Below are positions 50,338-58,256 of a stretch of DNA of 64,000 nt, one piece after another (position 1 is the stretch's first letter; each line of letters starts with the position of its first letter). The notes beneath the pieces were generated by a model. It was not told the DNA's origin, ran no database searches, and saw only the letters and a program-made list of their open reading frames with translations. Made by a program: the position numbers and the translations under genes. The stretch lies in assembly GCA_964440115.1 (NCBI GenBank), contig CAYTPV010000003.1, positions 310,001-374,000 of the forward strand, read 5' to 3'. The DNA is from JAEWWD01 sp964440115. Lineage in GTDB: Bacteria > Bacillota > Clostridia > Christensenellales > CAG-138.

Positions 50338-50412
50338 GTATCGGCTCATTCGCCCTCGGCGGGAGACGCCTCGTGCACTAGGCCTGCGGGCCGTCGCTGA
50401 CTGCCGACGATG
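50338..50412 (+). repeat. Family C element, copy
   Basis: GGTATCGGCTCATTCG, CCCTCGGCGGGAGACGCCTC, GTGCACTAGGCCTGCGGGCC, GTCGCTGACTGCCGACGA. It is followed by ATTTTTTGATTATGGGGGAAC and GTTCCCCCAT (a further hairpin to 50449). The 284-bp gap 50287-50570 has no gene. Confidence 0.8.
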
Positions 50413-50570
50413 ATTTTTTGATTATGGGGGAACTACGTTCCCCCATCCCCTTCCTGATGGAGGTTGCGAACTGCAATATATCGCACAAGCTTCTGAAGCA
50501 CGGGGCAAAGATTCTCATAGGCTAAAACTAAGCCGACAATGATATTTTGCCTTGGGGTTTCGGTAGGGCG

Positions 50571-51086
50571 TCAGGCTTTGAGGGCTACGGCGATTTCGGC
50601 GGCCAGCTGTTCGGCCTGCGCTTGGCCAAGGCGGAACGCACTGGTTTCTTTTGCTGTGGGTTGGGGATCCTTGGGCAAGAACTCGACGATATACCTCGTC
50701 ACCAGCACGTAAGGATCGGACCCCGCCTCTTTTTTGAGCGCCGCAGGAAAGCCCGGGTTGGGATTGAGTCCGCCGCCGCTGAGCGTTACAAACGCGTAGG
50801 GCTGCGGATGCGCCTTCAACTGCTTCAGATAGGGGCGCAGGGGGGACGCCGCTCCGCCGCACCAGATGGGCCCCATCAGCACGACCCTGTCGTACTTTGC
50901 AAGCACGGATACATCCGGCTGTACCTTCGGGGTGCGTTTGAACATCATATCAAAAGCAATAGAACCCATACTGACGGGCTTTTGGGGTTTCACCGCGATA
51001 TGCTCCGCATCGATGGCTTTGGCGAGGGCAGCCGCCAGCGTATTGTTGTTGCCGGTATAGGAATATGAAACGACTGCTGTACGCAT
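50571..51086 (-). CDS. Flavodoxin-like protein
   Basis: A 171-residue protein with the FMN-phosphate loop VVSYSYTGNNNTLAAALAKA at the N-terminus. Later segments DRVVLMGPIWCGGAASPLRP and FVTLSGGGLNPNPGF are typical of flavodoxin/NADPH-FMN-reductase folds. It carries electrons or acts as a quinone-type reductase. Last gene of the operon tetR / FMN-binding / ICMT-like / flavodoxin. ATG 51086 after AAGGAGGA. Confidence 0.9.
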   Translation of the reverse strand: MRTAVVSYSYTGNNNTLAAALAKAIDAEHIAVKPQKPVSMGSIAFDMMFKRTPKVQPDVSVLAKYDRVVLMGPIWCGGAASPLRPYLKQLKAHPQPYAFVTLSGGGLNPNPGFPAALKKEAGSDPYVLVTRYIVEFLPKDPQPTAKETSAFRLGQAQAEQLAAEIAVALKA

Positions 51087-51115
51087 GAAAATATCCTCCT
51101 TAATTACATTTCGCA

Positions 51116-51574
51116 TTAAAACGGGAACAGGACCGATTTGCGGTATTCCGTGTACGCACTGCCGTAGCGCTTCTCCAAATAGGAGTATTCTTCCTTCACG
51201 AACCGTTTGACGACGATGATGGATACGGGGATTGCCGTCAGCACCAGCCATGAATTGAACAGCAGCGTAACGCCGGGCAGCGTGATCCACAGCATAAAAA
51301 AGTACATGGGGTTGAGGAACAGTCTGTAAAGCCCGGTCGTAGCCAGCGTATCCCGCTTGTGCGCGGCAAGCATCTGAAACGCTGCGATGAGATTGCATGT
51401 GAACCCCACGATGATGAACGCGAGTCCAATTGTCAGCAGCGTATTGTAGCCGTTCTGTGTAATCGTGAATACAGGCTTCGTCAGCCAGCTTACGAGAGCC
51501 GTCAGCGCCAGATACGCGCCCACCACCGCGCCCGCCTTATGCCCAATGCCCATGACCGACATTTTCTTTTCCAT
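51116..51574 (-). CDS. Isoprenylcysteine carboxyl methyltransferase (ICMT)-like membrane protein
   Basis: A 152-residue protein with four to five hydrophobic helices. The C-terminal half has ALTALVSWLTKPVFTITQNG, DTLATTGLYRLFLNPMYFFM and VVKRFVKEEYSYLEKRYGSA followed by YTEYRKSV. The (T)GLYR..RNP and EE..L...(F/Y)G..Y..Y pattern is diagnostic of the ICMT/PEMT membrane methyltransferases. It may methylate a lipid or quinone-like substrate. Start ATG 51574 follows GGAGGGTGAAGGGT. Confidence 0.85.
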   Translation of the reverse strand: MEKKMSVMGIGHKAGAVVGAYLALTALVSWLTKPVFTITQNGYNTLLTIGLAFIIVGFTCNLIAAFQMLAAHKRDTLATTGLYRLFLNPMYFFMLWITLPGVTLLFNSWLVLTAIPVSIIVVKRFVKEEYSYLEKRYGSAYTEYRKSVLFPF

Positions 51575-51607
51575 ACCCTTCACCCTCCTATTTTCCTTGC
51601 TGCGCCT

Positions 51608-52048
51608 TTATAAGCGTGCTTTCCAGTGCCTTGAGTGCGTTTTGCTCGTAATCGTCGCGCCGCTGATGGCGTCCACCTGCAACGTCTTTTGTTCCATGAC
51701 CCGGGCGAACAAATCGCCGATAGTTTCGCCGCCACGGATATCCGTACTCTGCTTTTCGTTGGCAAGCGTGCCCATCACCACGCGGATATCCGCGATTTCG
51801 CCGCCGGATATCGTGACCATGACGCCCGTATCCCGCAGATTATCCTTTTTGCCGCGGTATTCGCCAGTATACGTGCCGTCCCGAAGGCGCGAAAAATCCA
51901 CGTCATTAACAACAATGTCCATAGCTTCCCTACGGCCGGGTTCAAACGCCAGCACCGTGCCCGCCATGCCCAACACAAGCAGGCCGACGATGCACAACAG
52001 AACGATCCACCCGACACGTTTTCTCTTTTTGCCTGTGACTGTTTTCAT
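51608..52048 (-). CDS. Membrane-anchored FMN-binding domain protein, C-terminus frameshifted
   Basis: A 146-residue protein. It has a cytoplasmic basic start, one helix VGWIVLLCIVGLLVLGMAGT, and an extracytoplasmic FMN-binding domain with DGTYTGEYRGKKDN, VTISGGEIADIRVVM and the flavinylation-type DAISGATITS motif near residue 130. After this motif the read frame gives an atypical THSRHWKARL end. One base further the frame reads NALKALESTLIKAQQGK, which is the normal family C-terminus and stops at 51588, just before the ribosome site of the next gene. A one-base loss in the A run at about 51649 explains this. Likely part of a flavin-based extracytoplasmic redox chain. Confidence 0.85.
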   Translation of the reverse strand: MKTVTGKKRKRVGWIVLLCIVGLLVLGMAGTVLAFEPGRREAMDIVVNDVDFSRLRDGTYTGEYRGKKDNLRDTGVMVTISGGEIADIRVVMGTLANEKQSTDIRGGETIGDLFARVMEQKTLQVDAISGATITSKTHSRHWKARL

Positions 52049-52087
52049 AAGACCTCCCCCATAGCCGGTATGCGCCTGCATTTGCGT

Positions 52088-52675
52088 TTACTTTTCCCCG
52101 CCCATATCGGTCAGGCCTTTCAGCACAAAATCCGTCAGGTAATCCTGCAGCGCGGGGAAATACTGCAGGCCGATTTCTTCTTTGTGATAGCCGATGCGGA
52201 TGATCGCGCCAAACAGGGCCATGATCATGTCGCTCTCAATATCCGCGCGCATTTTGCCCTGCTGCTGCCACTGCCGCACCAGCTTTAAAAAATCGCGGTA
52301 CAGGAAATCCAGGTTTTGCAGCGCATCCTCTTCGCGGTACAGCCGCTCGATTTTGCCGGACACTTCGGGATTGTACCACTGGCGAAGTATGGGGTTCGCC
52401 AGCATGCCTTCCATATTGAGCGCAAGCAGCCGCTTGATGAGCAGGACGGGGTCTTCGTTCATATCCAGCTTGCCGAGTATGCGCTGCATCATCTGCTCTG
52501 TCTCGCGCTCCATGATTTCGACAAACAGCTTATCCTTGGAGGCGTAGTAATTGTAAAACGTGCCGACGCTGTAGCCCGCTTTTTTGGTGATATCCGCTAC
52601 ATTGGTATCCTTGAAGCCTTTTGATGCGAACAGTTCCCGCGCGCATTCATACAGCGCTGCCTTTTTATCTTCCAT
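52088..52675 (-). CDS. TetR-family regulator of the FMN-binding/flavodoxin operon
   Basis: A 195-residue TetR protein, HTH at residues 1-50 (ALYECARELFASKGFKDTNV, ADITKKAGYSVGTFYNYYAS). The ligand domain resembles the AcrR/NfxC type. It heads the FMN-binding, ICMT and flavodoxin genes, with a long palindromic operator inside its promoter, so it should repress the operon. ATG 52675 after GAGG. Confidence 0.92.
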   Translation of the reverse strand: MEDKKAALYECARELFASKGFKDTNVADITKKAGYSVGTFYNYYASKDKLFVEIMERETEQMMQRILGKLDMNEDPVLLIKRLLALNMEGMLANPILRQWYNPEVSGKIERLYREEDALQNLDFLYRDFLKLVRQWQQQGKMRADIESDMIMALFGAIIRIGYHKEEIGLQYFPALQDYLTDFVLKGLTDMGGEK

Positions 52676-52705
52676 TAGCTAACCTCGCAATATCCGTCCT
52701 TACAT

Positions 52706-52734
52706 TGTATACTGAATGAATATTATTTTGTTCA
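52706..52734 (-). promoter_or_regulatory. Promoter of the second tetR operon
   Basis: On the minus strand TGAACA (52729-52734), a 17-bp spacer, TATACA (52706-52711). Confidence 0.6.
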
Positions 52735-52739
52735 TTCAG
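52712..52739. promoter_or_regulatory. TetR operator
   Basis: CTGAATGAA, a ten-base spacer and TTCATTCAG, nine-base perfect arms that span the promoter spacer and -35 box. Confidence 0.8.
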
Positions 52740-52819
52740 AATTTACCACTGACTCTTTCATGAGTCAACAGGTTTTTCCCGCATTTTAGAAATATTTTTG
52801 AATTCGGATGAATAAGGCA

Positions 52820-52848
52820 TTGACTCGTCGTCGAACATATGTTACTAA
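52820..52848 (+). promoter_or_regulatory. Promoter of the PadR gene
   Basis: TTGACT (52820-52825), a 17-bp spacer, TACTAA (52843-52848). Confidence 0.65.
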
Positions 52849-52857
52849 TAACATATG
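52836..52857. promoter_or_regulatory. PadR operator
   Basis: CATATGTTA-ctaa-TAACATATG, nine-base perfect arms of the ATGTT/AACAT type bound by PadR proteins, overlapping the -10 box. Confidence 0.75.
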
Positions 52858-52882
52858 ATATTAAAAAGGCAGGTTTAAAACC

Positions 52883-53806
52883 ATGACAATAGAGCATGCC
52901 ATACTGGGCATATTGAGCATCCGGCCCATGACGGGGTACGACCTGAAGAAGGTTATGCAGGACTCCACGTATCTGCACTGGTCCGGCAACAACAACCAGA
53001 TCTACAAGGCGCTGCTTGGGTTGCAGGAGGATGGATATGTGTACAGCGAAGTGCAGCATCAGGAAAGCGCGCCAACCAAAAAGCAGTATACCATTACGCA
53101 GCGGGGTCTTAACACTTTGACTCAATGGTCCATGCTGGAACCCGAAGCGCCGGAATGCAAAAAGTCGTTTCTTGCGCAGCTTGCCTTTTCGGGTACGCTC
53201 GGCAACGAAGAACTGCTCACGCTGATTACAGGTTATGAAAACACGATGTGGGCACAGCTGCAGATGTGTAAGGAACGCGCGCGGCGCGGCGGCGGTTTAA
53301 CGCCGCGCTCAAAACGCGAAGCGCTGCTGTGGGAAATGATAGACAACAACATTGAAACCGGCTTAACCGCCGAACTGGATTGGATACGCTCGCTCAAGGA
53401 ACGGCTTAGTGAGGCGGGCATGGGAAAGGAAGGAACGCACATGCAATACGAAGTGCATACACAGGATCAAACAAAGTTTATAGAGGTGCGCGCGCACGCA
53501 AGCGGCCTACGCACCACGCAGGACGCCATGGATCTTATTTCGCTTTGCGCAGAACACGACTGCGGGCTGATGCTGCTGCATGAGGATGCGCTCAGCACGG
53601 ATTTTTTTCAGCTTAAGACAGGCGTGGCCGGGGAGATACTGCAAAAACTCGTCAATTACCGCATACGCGCGGCATTCGTATTAAAGGATATTTCGAAGCT
53701 TTCCGTACGGTTCAAGGAAATGATGCTCGAAGCCAACAAAAGCAATCAGTACCGGTTCTTTGATAATCGAGCGGATGCGGAGCTATGGTTGATGAAAGGA
53801 GTGTAA
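52883..53806 (+). CDS. PadR regulator fused to a DUF4180-type domain
   Basis: A 307-residue protein. Residues 1-180 are a PadR/Vir-type regulator: winged helix MTIEHAILGILSIRPMTGYD, LKKVMQDSTYLHWSGNNNQI, then a helical dimer arm. After a GKEGTHMQYEV linker a second domain follows, FIEVRAHASGLRTTQDAMDL, HDCGLMLLHEDALSTDFF, and LVNYRIRAAFVLKD. This is the DUF4180 fold normally found as a separate small protein. It probably senses a ligand through this domain. Its stop is 3 bp before a hydrolase gene, which is likely its regulated target. Confidence 0.85.
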   Translation: MTIEHAILGILSIRPMTGYDLKKVMQDSTYLHWSGNNNQIYKALLGLQEDGYVYSEVQHQESAPTKKQYTITQRGLNTLTQWSMLEPEAPECKKSFLAQLAFSGTLGNEELLTLITGYENTMWAQLQMCKERARRGGGLTPRSKREALLWEMIDNNIETGLTAELDWIRSLKERLSEAGMGKEGTHMQYEVHTQDQTKFIEVRAHASGLRTTQDAMDLISLCAEHDCGLMLLHEDALSTDFFQLKTGVAGEILQKLVNYRIRAAFVLKDISKLSVRFKEMMLEANKSNQYRFFDNRADAELWLMKGV

Positions 53807-53809
53807 CAC

Positions 53810-54661
53810 ATGCAGGGGAATTCCGTATTCAAAACGCCCGAAGGCAAGAATGCCATACTTGCCGTTTACAACTCGCTGCTTAAGCGTTGGCCCGTGCCGT
53901 ATGAAGTGATCATTTGCCCCACGCGGCATGGGGATATTCACGTCATCGCCTGCGGCGACAAGAACAATCCTCCGCTCGTGCTGCTGCACGGGGCCGCGTT
54001 CAATTCCGCCATGTGGCTGGGGGATGCTGCAGAATACGCCAAGCATTTTCGGGTATACGCAGTAGATCTGCCCGGCGAAGCTGGCAAAAGCACGGAGTTT
54101 CGGCCGGATCTGCTCACATCCGCGTACGCCGAGTGGGTGACGGATACGCTCGACGCGCTGCATGTGGAAAAGGCATGTTTTGCGGGCATATCGCTGGGCG
54201 GGTGGACGACATTGAAATTCGCGACTGCGCACCCGGAAAGAACGGACAGGATTGTCCTCCTTTGCCCCGCGGGCATCGGCAGGCAGAAAGTATCTTTTCT
54301 GTTTCGCGCCATGCCCAATATGCTGATGGGGAAACGCGGAGAGGAAAACAATGTGCGGATGGTAATGGGCACGAAAAACGTGCTGCGAGAGGCAATGGAA
54401 TACAGCATGCTTATCAACCGCAACCACATGCCCTATATGGGCACCGTCCCCCTGCTGACCGACGAAGAGCTCAAGAAGCTGAAAGGTCCGTTGCTCGTGA
54501 TCGCGGGGGAAAAGGATGTTATGCTGCATTCCAAAGAAACAGTCGCGCGCGTAAAACGCGTATTGCCGCACGCGCAGACGGTACTGCTGCCCGGCGCAGG
54601 GCACGGGCTGATCGACCAGAAAGAGCGGATACTTGAGTTTTTACTGAACGGCACAGTATAA
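53810..54661 (+). CDS. Alpha/beta hydrolase
   Basis: A 283-residue alpha/beta hydrolase. The oxyanion hole is LVLLHGAAFNSAMW, the nucleophile elbow GISLGGW (Ser at about residue 126), Asp in IAGEKDVML, and His in LPGAGHGLIDQKERI. Similar to haloperoxidase-like and esterase-type members; the substrate is unknown. It is co-transcribed with the PadR-DUF4180 regulator and followed by a perfect 15-bp terminator stem. Confidence 0.92.
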   Translation: MQGNSVFKTPEGKNAILAVYNSLLKRWPVPYEVIICPTRHGDIHVIACGDKNNPPLVLLHGAAFNSAMWLGDAAEYAKHFRVYAVDLPGEAGKSTEFRPDLLTSAYAEWVTDTLDALHVEKACFAGISLGGWTTLKFATAHPERTDRIVLLCPAGIGRQKVSFLFRAMPNMLMGKRGEENNVRMVMGTKNVLREAMEYSMLINRNHMPYMGTVPLLTDEELKKLKGPLLVIAGEKDVMLHSKETVARVKRVLPHAQTVLLPGAGHGLIDQKERILEFLLNGTV

Positions 54662-54672
54662 GCATTGGCAAC

Positions 54673-54706
54673 AAGTACGCCCCCTGCAAAAGCAGGGGGC
54701 GTACTT
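54673..54706 (+). terminator. Perfect 15-bp hairpin terminator
   Basis: AAGTACGCCCCCTGC-aaaa-GCAGGGGGCGTACTT. No T run; the long GC stem probably acts with the adjacent family A element. Confidence 0.7.
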
Positions 54707-54721
54707 GACTAAAATGGGTAC

Positions 54722-54873
54722 GTCAAGGGCTCCGCCCTCAAACTCCCGCTTAGGGCCGTAACGGCCCTAAGAACCCCTTTTCCTTAACGCCCTATAGAGC
54801 GTTTAAGAGGATAGGGATACCCAAGGGACATGTCCCTTGGGTAGGGGTTCGGGGGCAAAGCCCCCGACAAGTA
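54722..54873 (+). repeat. Family A hairpin ladder, copy A4
   Basis: TCAAGGGCTCCGCCCTCAA, TTAGGGCCGTAACGGCCCTAA, TTAACGCcctatagaGCGTTTAA, CCCAAGGGACATGTCCCTTGGG, and CGGGGGCAAAGCCCCCG. The third and fifth stems differ from A3 but remain complementary. Confidence 0.85.
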
Positions 54874-54893
54874 TTACGACTCTTCCAATTCTA

Positions 54894-55439
54894 CTAACTA
54901 CGCAAATATGTCTCCACAGTCATCACCTGCGCAAACGAGCCGTCGATGGCGGCCATGAACGCGGCGTGCACGGTTGGGGCGGGGATATGCGTGCCTTCCC
55001 ACACGAGTTCTCTTGTGGCGCAGGCATCCGCAAGCAAAGTCACCTCATACCCGAGCCGCTTGGCGGAGCGCACCGTGGTATCGATGCACATATGCGACAT
55101 CATGCCGCAAACGACGAGCTTTTTGACGCCCTTTTCCTGCAGCATGCTTTCAAGCGGCGTGTTGAGGAAGCTATCCGGCGCGTGCTTGACCACAACAGGT
55201 TCATTGGGCTGCGGCAACACATCCGCCCGGATATCTGCGCCTGCGGTATCCGGCAAAAAGAATGCCGCACCGGGTTTCAAGCTGATGTGCTGCACGTGGA
55301 ACACCGGCATGCCGTTTTCGCGGAAGCGCGTCAGCACGCGCGCCGCCTGTTTTGCCGCCTCTTCCGATTCATGCAGTTCATACCGCCCGCCCGTAAAATA
55401 ATCATTTTGTATGTCTACCAGTATCAGCGCCGTATCCAT
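54894..55439 (-). CDS. Isochorismatase-family cysteine hydrolase
   Basis: A 181-residue hydrolase with the isochorismatase/nicotinamidase fold. It has MDTALILVDIQNDYFTGG (catalytic Asp), VVKHAPDSFLNTPLES (Lys), and VVCGMMSHMCIDTTVRSA with the catalytic Cys in the SHMC loop and the cis peptide. Real substrates range from isochorismate to pyrazinamide; none is indicated. ATG 55439 after GGGGAGG. Confidence 0.9.
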   Translation of the reverse strand: MDTALILVDIQNDYFTGGRYELHESEEAAKQAARVLTRFRENGMPVFHVQHISLKPGAAFFLPDTAGADIRADVLPQPNEPVVVKHAPDSFLNTPLESMLQEKGVKKLVVCGMMSHMCIDTTVRSAKRLGYEVTLLADACATRELVWEGTHIPAPTVHAAFMAAIDGSFAQVMTVETYLRS

Positions 55440-55573
55440 TCGTGTTCCTCCCCGTTTTGCATTCATATACTACTATTTTTATACCAGATCGCTATGATTG
55501 TACAGACCATAGATCGTGCCTGTGATATAATACCTTCGATATATTGCATTTCATAAAATGGAGTGAACGACGG

Positions 55574-56620
55574 ATGCGAAAATGGTATATCGACAACCTC
55601 CGCTTTCTTGCCGTATTGCTGCTGTTCCCCTACCACACATGCATGATTTACAACAATTTCGAAAGCTTTTATATCCACGGTGAACAAATCGGCGCATGCA
55701 GCCGGTTCATCATGGCGGCGTGGCCCTGGATTATGCCGTTGCTGTTCACTGTGGCGGGTACAAGCGCGGCATATGCGCTTAAGAAACGCACAGCGCGGGA
55801 GTATGTGCAGGAACGCGTGCACAAACTGCTGCTGCCGCTTTTGTTCGGCATGCTGCTCATCGTACCCATACAGAGTTATCTGGCGGAAATATTCCATACC
55901 GGTTCCGGCAATTACCTGCATTACTTCACACAGGTCACAGACCTGTCCGGCTACGCGGGCGGGTTTACGCCGGGACATCTGTGGTTTTTGCTGTATCTGT
56001 TCGTGATCTCTCTGCTGGCGCTGCCCCTGCTGCTGTGGCATAAAAAAAGCGGCGCAAAACCTCTATTCGAGAAAATCACACTGCCGGGAGTACTGGGGTT
56101 GTTCGTGCTGCCTCTTATTATGCAGGCGGTGCTGGATATCAGCGGCAAAAGCGTGGGCGAGTATTTCACGTTCTTTCTGCTGGGGTACTTCCTGCTATCG
56201 CAGGATCGCGTGCTCGAACAGGTCGACCGCGCCCGCACCGGGTTGATCATCGCATTTGCTTCGGGGTATTTGGTTTCGTTTGCATTTGGCATGGAGATTT
56301 ACGCCGGCATCCCCCTGCTCGGCGACGTATTCTCTGAAATCTACGCATGGGTCGGCATACTCGCCCTGTTGAGCATCGCTCGGCGGTATTGGAATGTGCA
56401 GAACAAGTTTACAGCGTACATGGCGAAATCCTCATTCGGTGTGTATCTGTTCCACCAGAGCTGGATTATAATCGTGGCATTTTTCGTGTTCCAGTTCACG
56501 CAGACCCCCGCACTGCAGATACCGCTTATACTGGTGCTGAGCGTGCCGCTGACGTTTTTGACATACGAACTCTGCAGGCGATTTAGCGTAACGCGGTTTT
56601 TGTTTGGACTGAAGCAGTAA
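55574..56620 (+). CDS. Acyltransferase 3 family membrane protein
   Basis: A 348-residue integral membrane protein with about ten helices. The start MRKWYIDNLRFLAVLLLFPY then HTCMIYNNF is typical of acyltransferase-3 (OafA/NodX-like) proteins that O-acylate cell-surface glycans or lipids with an acyl group from inside. FTPGHLWFLLYLFVISLLAL is another conserved region. Substrate not predictable. ATG 55574 after GGAGTGA. The hairpin GGTGACTG/CAGTCACC follows the stop. Confidence 0.82.
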   Translation: MRKWYIDNLRFLAVLLLFPYHTCMIYNNFESFYIHGEQIGACSRFIMAAWPWIMPLLFTVAGTSAAYALKKRTAREYVQERVHKLLLPLLFGMLLIVPIQSYLAEIFHTGSGNYLHYFTQVTDLSGYAGGFTPGHLWFLLYLFVISLLALPLLLWHKKSGAKPLFEKITLPGVLGLFVLPLIMQAVLDISGKSVGEYFTFFLLGYFLLSQDRVLEQVDRARTGLIIAFASGYLVSFAFGMEIYAGIPLLGDVFSEIYAWVGILALLSIARRYWNVQNKFTAYMAKSSFGVYLFHQSWIIIVAFFVFQFTQTPALQIPLILVLSVPLTFLTYELCRRFSVTRFLFGLKQ

Positions 56621-56650
56621 TCGATTTTTACCTGTTAGGAATATCATTAT

Positions 56651-56680
56651 GGTGACTGTCAGATTCATCTGGCAGTCACC
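56651..56680 (+). terminator. 14-bp stem after the acyltransferase gene
   Basis: GGTGACTGTCAGAT and ATCTGGCAGTCACC (one mismatch), then TGTTTCGTC. A TATAAT (56692-56697) just downstream could be the -10 box of the rsgA transcript. Confidence 0.6.
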
Positions 56681-56753
56681 TGTTTCGTCTGTTATAATAT
56701 GGATGCTTGGTGCGGGATGCATCAAAGAAAACCGTCTGAAAGGAGCATGTTGT

Positions 56754-56819
56754 ATGGTAAGCCCGGATATTGCGGCCATTGTTCGCAAGCATTGGCGCGC
56801 GGAGGGCATTGGAAACTGA
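56754..56819 (+). CDS. 21-residue leader peptide ORF upstream of rsgA
   Basis: ATG 56754 stands eight bases after AAAGGAG and reads a 21-codon peptide MVSPDIAAIVRKHWRAEGIG plus Asn, stopping 55 bp before rsgA. It lies directly downstream of a TATAAT box. It could be a regulatory leader peptide or a chance ORF with a good ribosome site. Confidence 0.35.
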   Translation: MVSPDIAAIVRKHWRAEGIGN

Positions 56820-56874
56820 ATAAGTCCCATCCCTCCGGAATGGACAATGAACGGCTGTTTTGGAGGAAGTAAAC

Positions 56875-57948
56875 ATGGAAAACAATTTAACACGATATGG
56901 AGTTACCGCCGGCATAACGCAGCAAGCTGCGCAGTTGGACGGATTGTATTTGACGCGCGTCATCCGGCAGCACCGGGATATCTACCGCGTCGCGGGTGAA
57001 GAAAACGAAATGACAGCGGTGCTTTCGGGCAAGCTGCTGCACGACATGCAGCTTTTAGGCGGCTATCCCGCCGTAGGCGACTGGGTCATGGCGGACCGTA
57101 CCGATGACAGCGCAGGCTATGCGGTGATTCACCACGTGCTCAGCCGCAAAAGCGCTTTCACGCGCAAGGCGGCAGGCTCAGCGAACGCCATGCAGGTGGT
57201 CGCTGCCAACATCGATACGGTGTTTCTTTGCATGTCGCTCAACGAGGATTACAACCTAAGAAGGCTGGAACGATACCTGACCATCGCGTGGGACAGCGGT
57301 GCCTTGCCCGTAGTGGTGCTGACCAAATCGGATTTGTGCGAAGACCTGCAGGCACGGTTGGACGAAATCACCCAGATCGCGCCGGGTGCGGAGATCATCG
57401 CCTGCTCGGCTCTTGATGAAGAAAGCTGCCAAACCCTGCTTGCGCGTATCAAACCCGGTCAAACTGCCGCGTTTCTGGGTTCTTCGGGCGTGGGCAAATC
57501 CACGCTGATCAACCTGCTGTTGGGCAGGGAAGCACAAGTTACAAAAGAAATCGGAGAAGACGGCAAAGGCAGGCATACCACGACGCACCGCGAACTGTTT
57601 TTGCTGCCCAACGGCGGCATTGTCGTCGATACGCCGGGCATGCGCGAGCTGCACCTGTATACCGGCGATCTAGGCAAGTCGTTTGAGGATATCGAAGCGC
57701 TGGCGGCGGATTGCAAATTCCGGGATTGCACGCACAAGGGCGAACCCGGCTGCAATGTGAAAAGGGCAATCGAAGAAGGCCGGCTGGACGCAGACAGGCT
57801 CGAAAGCTATCACAAGCTACAGCTGGAGCTTGTATACGAAGGGCTCGACTCCCGACAGCTAGAAAAGGAAAAGATCAACAGGATGTTCAGCGGCATGAAC
57901 GCGTATAAACAGGCGCGGCGAGATGTGAAGAGCAAAAACGATTTCTAG
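56875..57948 (+). CDS. rsgA: Ribosome small subunit-dependent GTPase A
   Basis: A 357-residue circularly permuted GTPase acting in late 30S maturation. An N-terminal OB domain to about residue 90 is followed by VVLTKSDL (G4), SALDE (G5), FLGSSGVGKSTLINLLLG (G1 P-loop), GRHTTTHREL (G2) and DTPGMREL (G3). The zinc module CKFRDCTHKGEPGCNVKRAI follows, with Cys-x4-Cys-x-His-x5-Cys spacing. Length, domain order and motifs are complete. ATG 56875 after GGAGGA. Confidence 0.96.
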   Translation: MENNLTRYGVTAGITQQAAQLDGLYLTRVIRQHRDIYRVAGEENEMTAVLSGKLLHDMQLLGGYPAVGDWVMADRTDDSAGYAVIHHVLSRKSAFTRKAAGSANAMQVVAANIDTVFLCMSLNEDYNLRRLERYLTIAWDSGALPVVVLTKSDLCEDLQARLDEITQIAPGAEIIACSALDEESCQTLLARIKPGQTAAFLGSSGVGKSTLINLLLGREAQVTKEIGEDGKGRHTTTHRELFLLPNGGIVVDTPGMRELHLYTGDLGKSFEDIEALAADCKFRDCTHKGEPGCNVKRAIEEGRLDADRLESYHKLQLELVYEGLDSRQLEKEKINRMFSGMNAYKQARRDVKSKNDF

Positions 57949-58032
57949 CGCTTAATATGCAAGCTGCTGAAAACATAGTTCCAAGGAGCACTTTCGGGGG
58001 CATTGCCCCCGCGCCCCCATCCAAAATACAAA

Positions 58033-58084
58033 GGATCATCCGGGGCGGGAGACGCCCCAGATGCTAGGCCTGTGGGCCGTCGCC
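58033..58084 (+). repeat. Family C element, short copy
   Basis: TCCGGGGCGGGAGACGCCCC, AGATGCTAGGCCTGTGGGCC and GTCGCCTTGG. The GGCGGGAGACGCC hairpin is changed to GGGGCGGGAGACGCCCC with paired substitutions. It joins directly to a family A element. Confidence 0.75.
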
Positions 58085-58194
58085 TTGGAAATCCCTATCT
58101 ACGGAAACACCCTAGGATAGGGTGTTTCCGAAAATGGGTTCTTAGGGCCGTTACGGCCCTAAGCGGGAGTTTGAGGGCAGTGCCCTCAACACAC
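58085..58194 (-). repeat. Family A hairpin ladder, copy A5 (inverted, truncated)
   Basis: Contains GGAAACACCCT/AGGGTGTTTCC, CTTAGGGCCGTTACGGCCCTAAG and TTGAGGGCAGTGCCCTCAA, but lacks the CCAAGGG and CAGGGG modules, which are replaced by the family C element at its left. Confidence 0.82.
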
Positions 58195-58256
58195 TTTTTG
58201 AAAAGCAAATGCCCCTGAAAACAGAGTTTTCAGGGGCTCGTTTTATGCAAAGCGTT

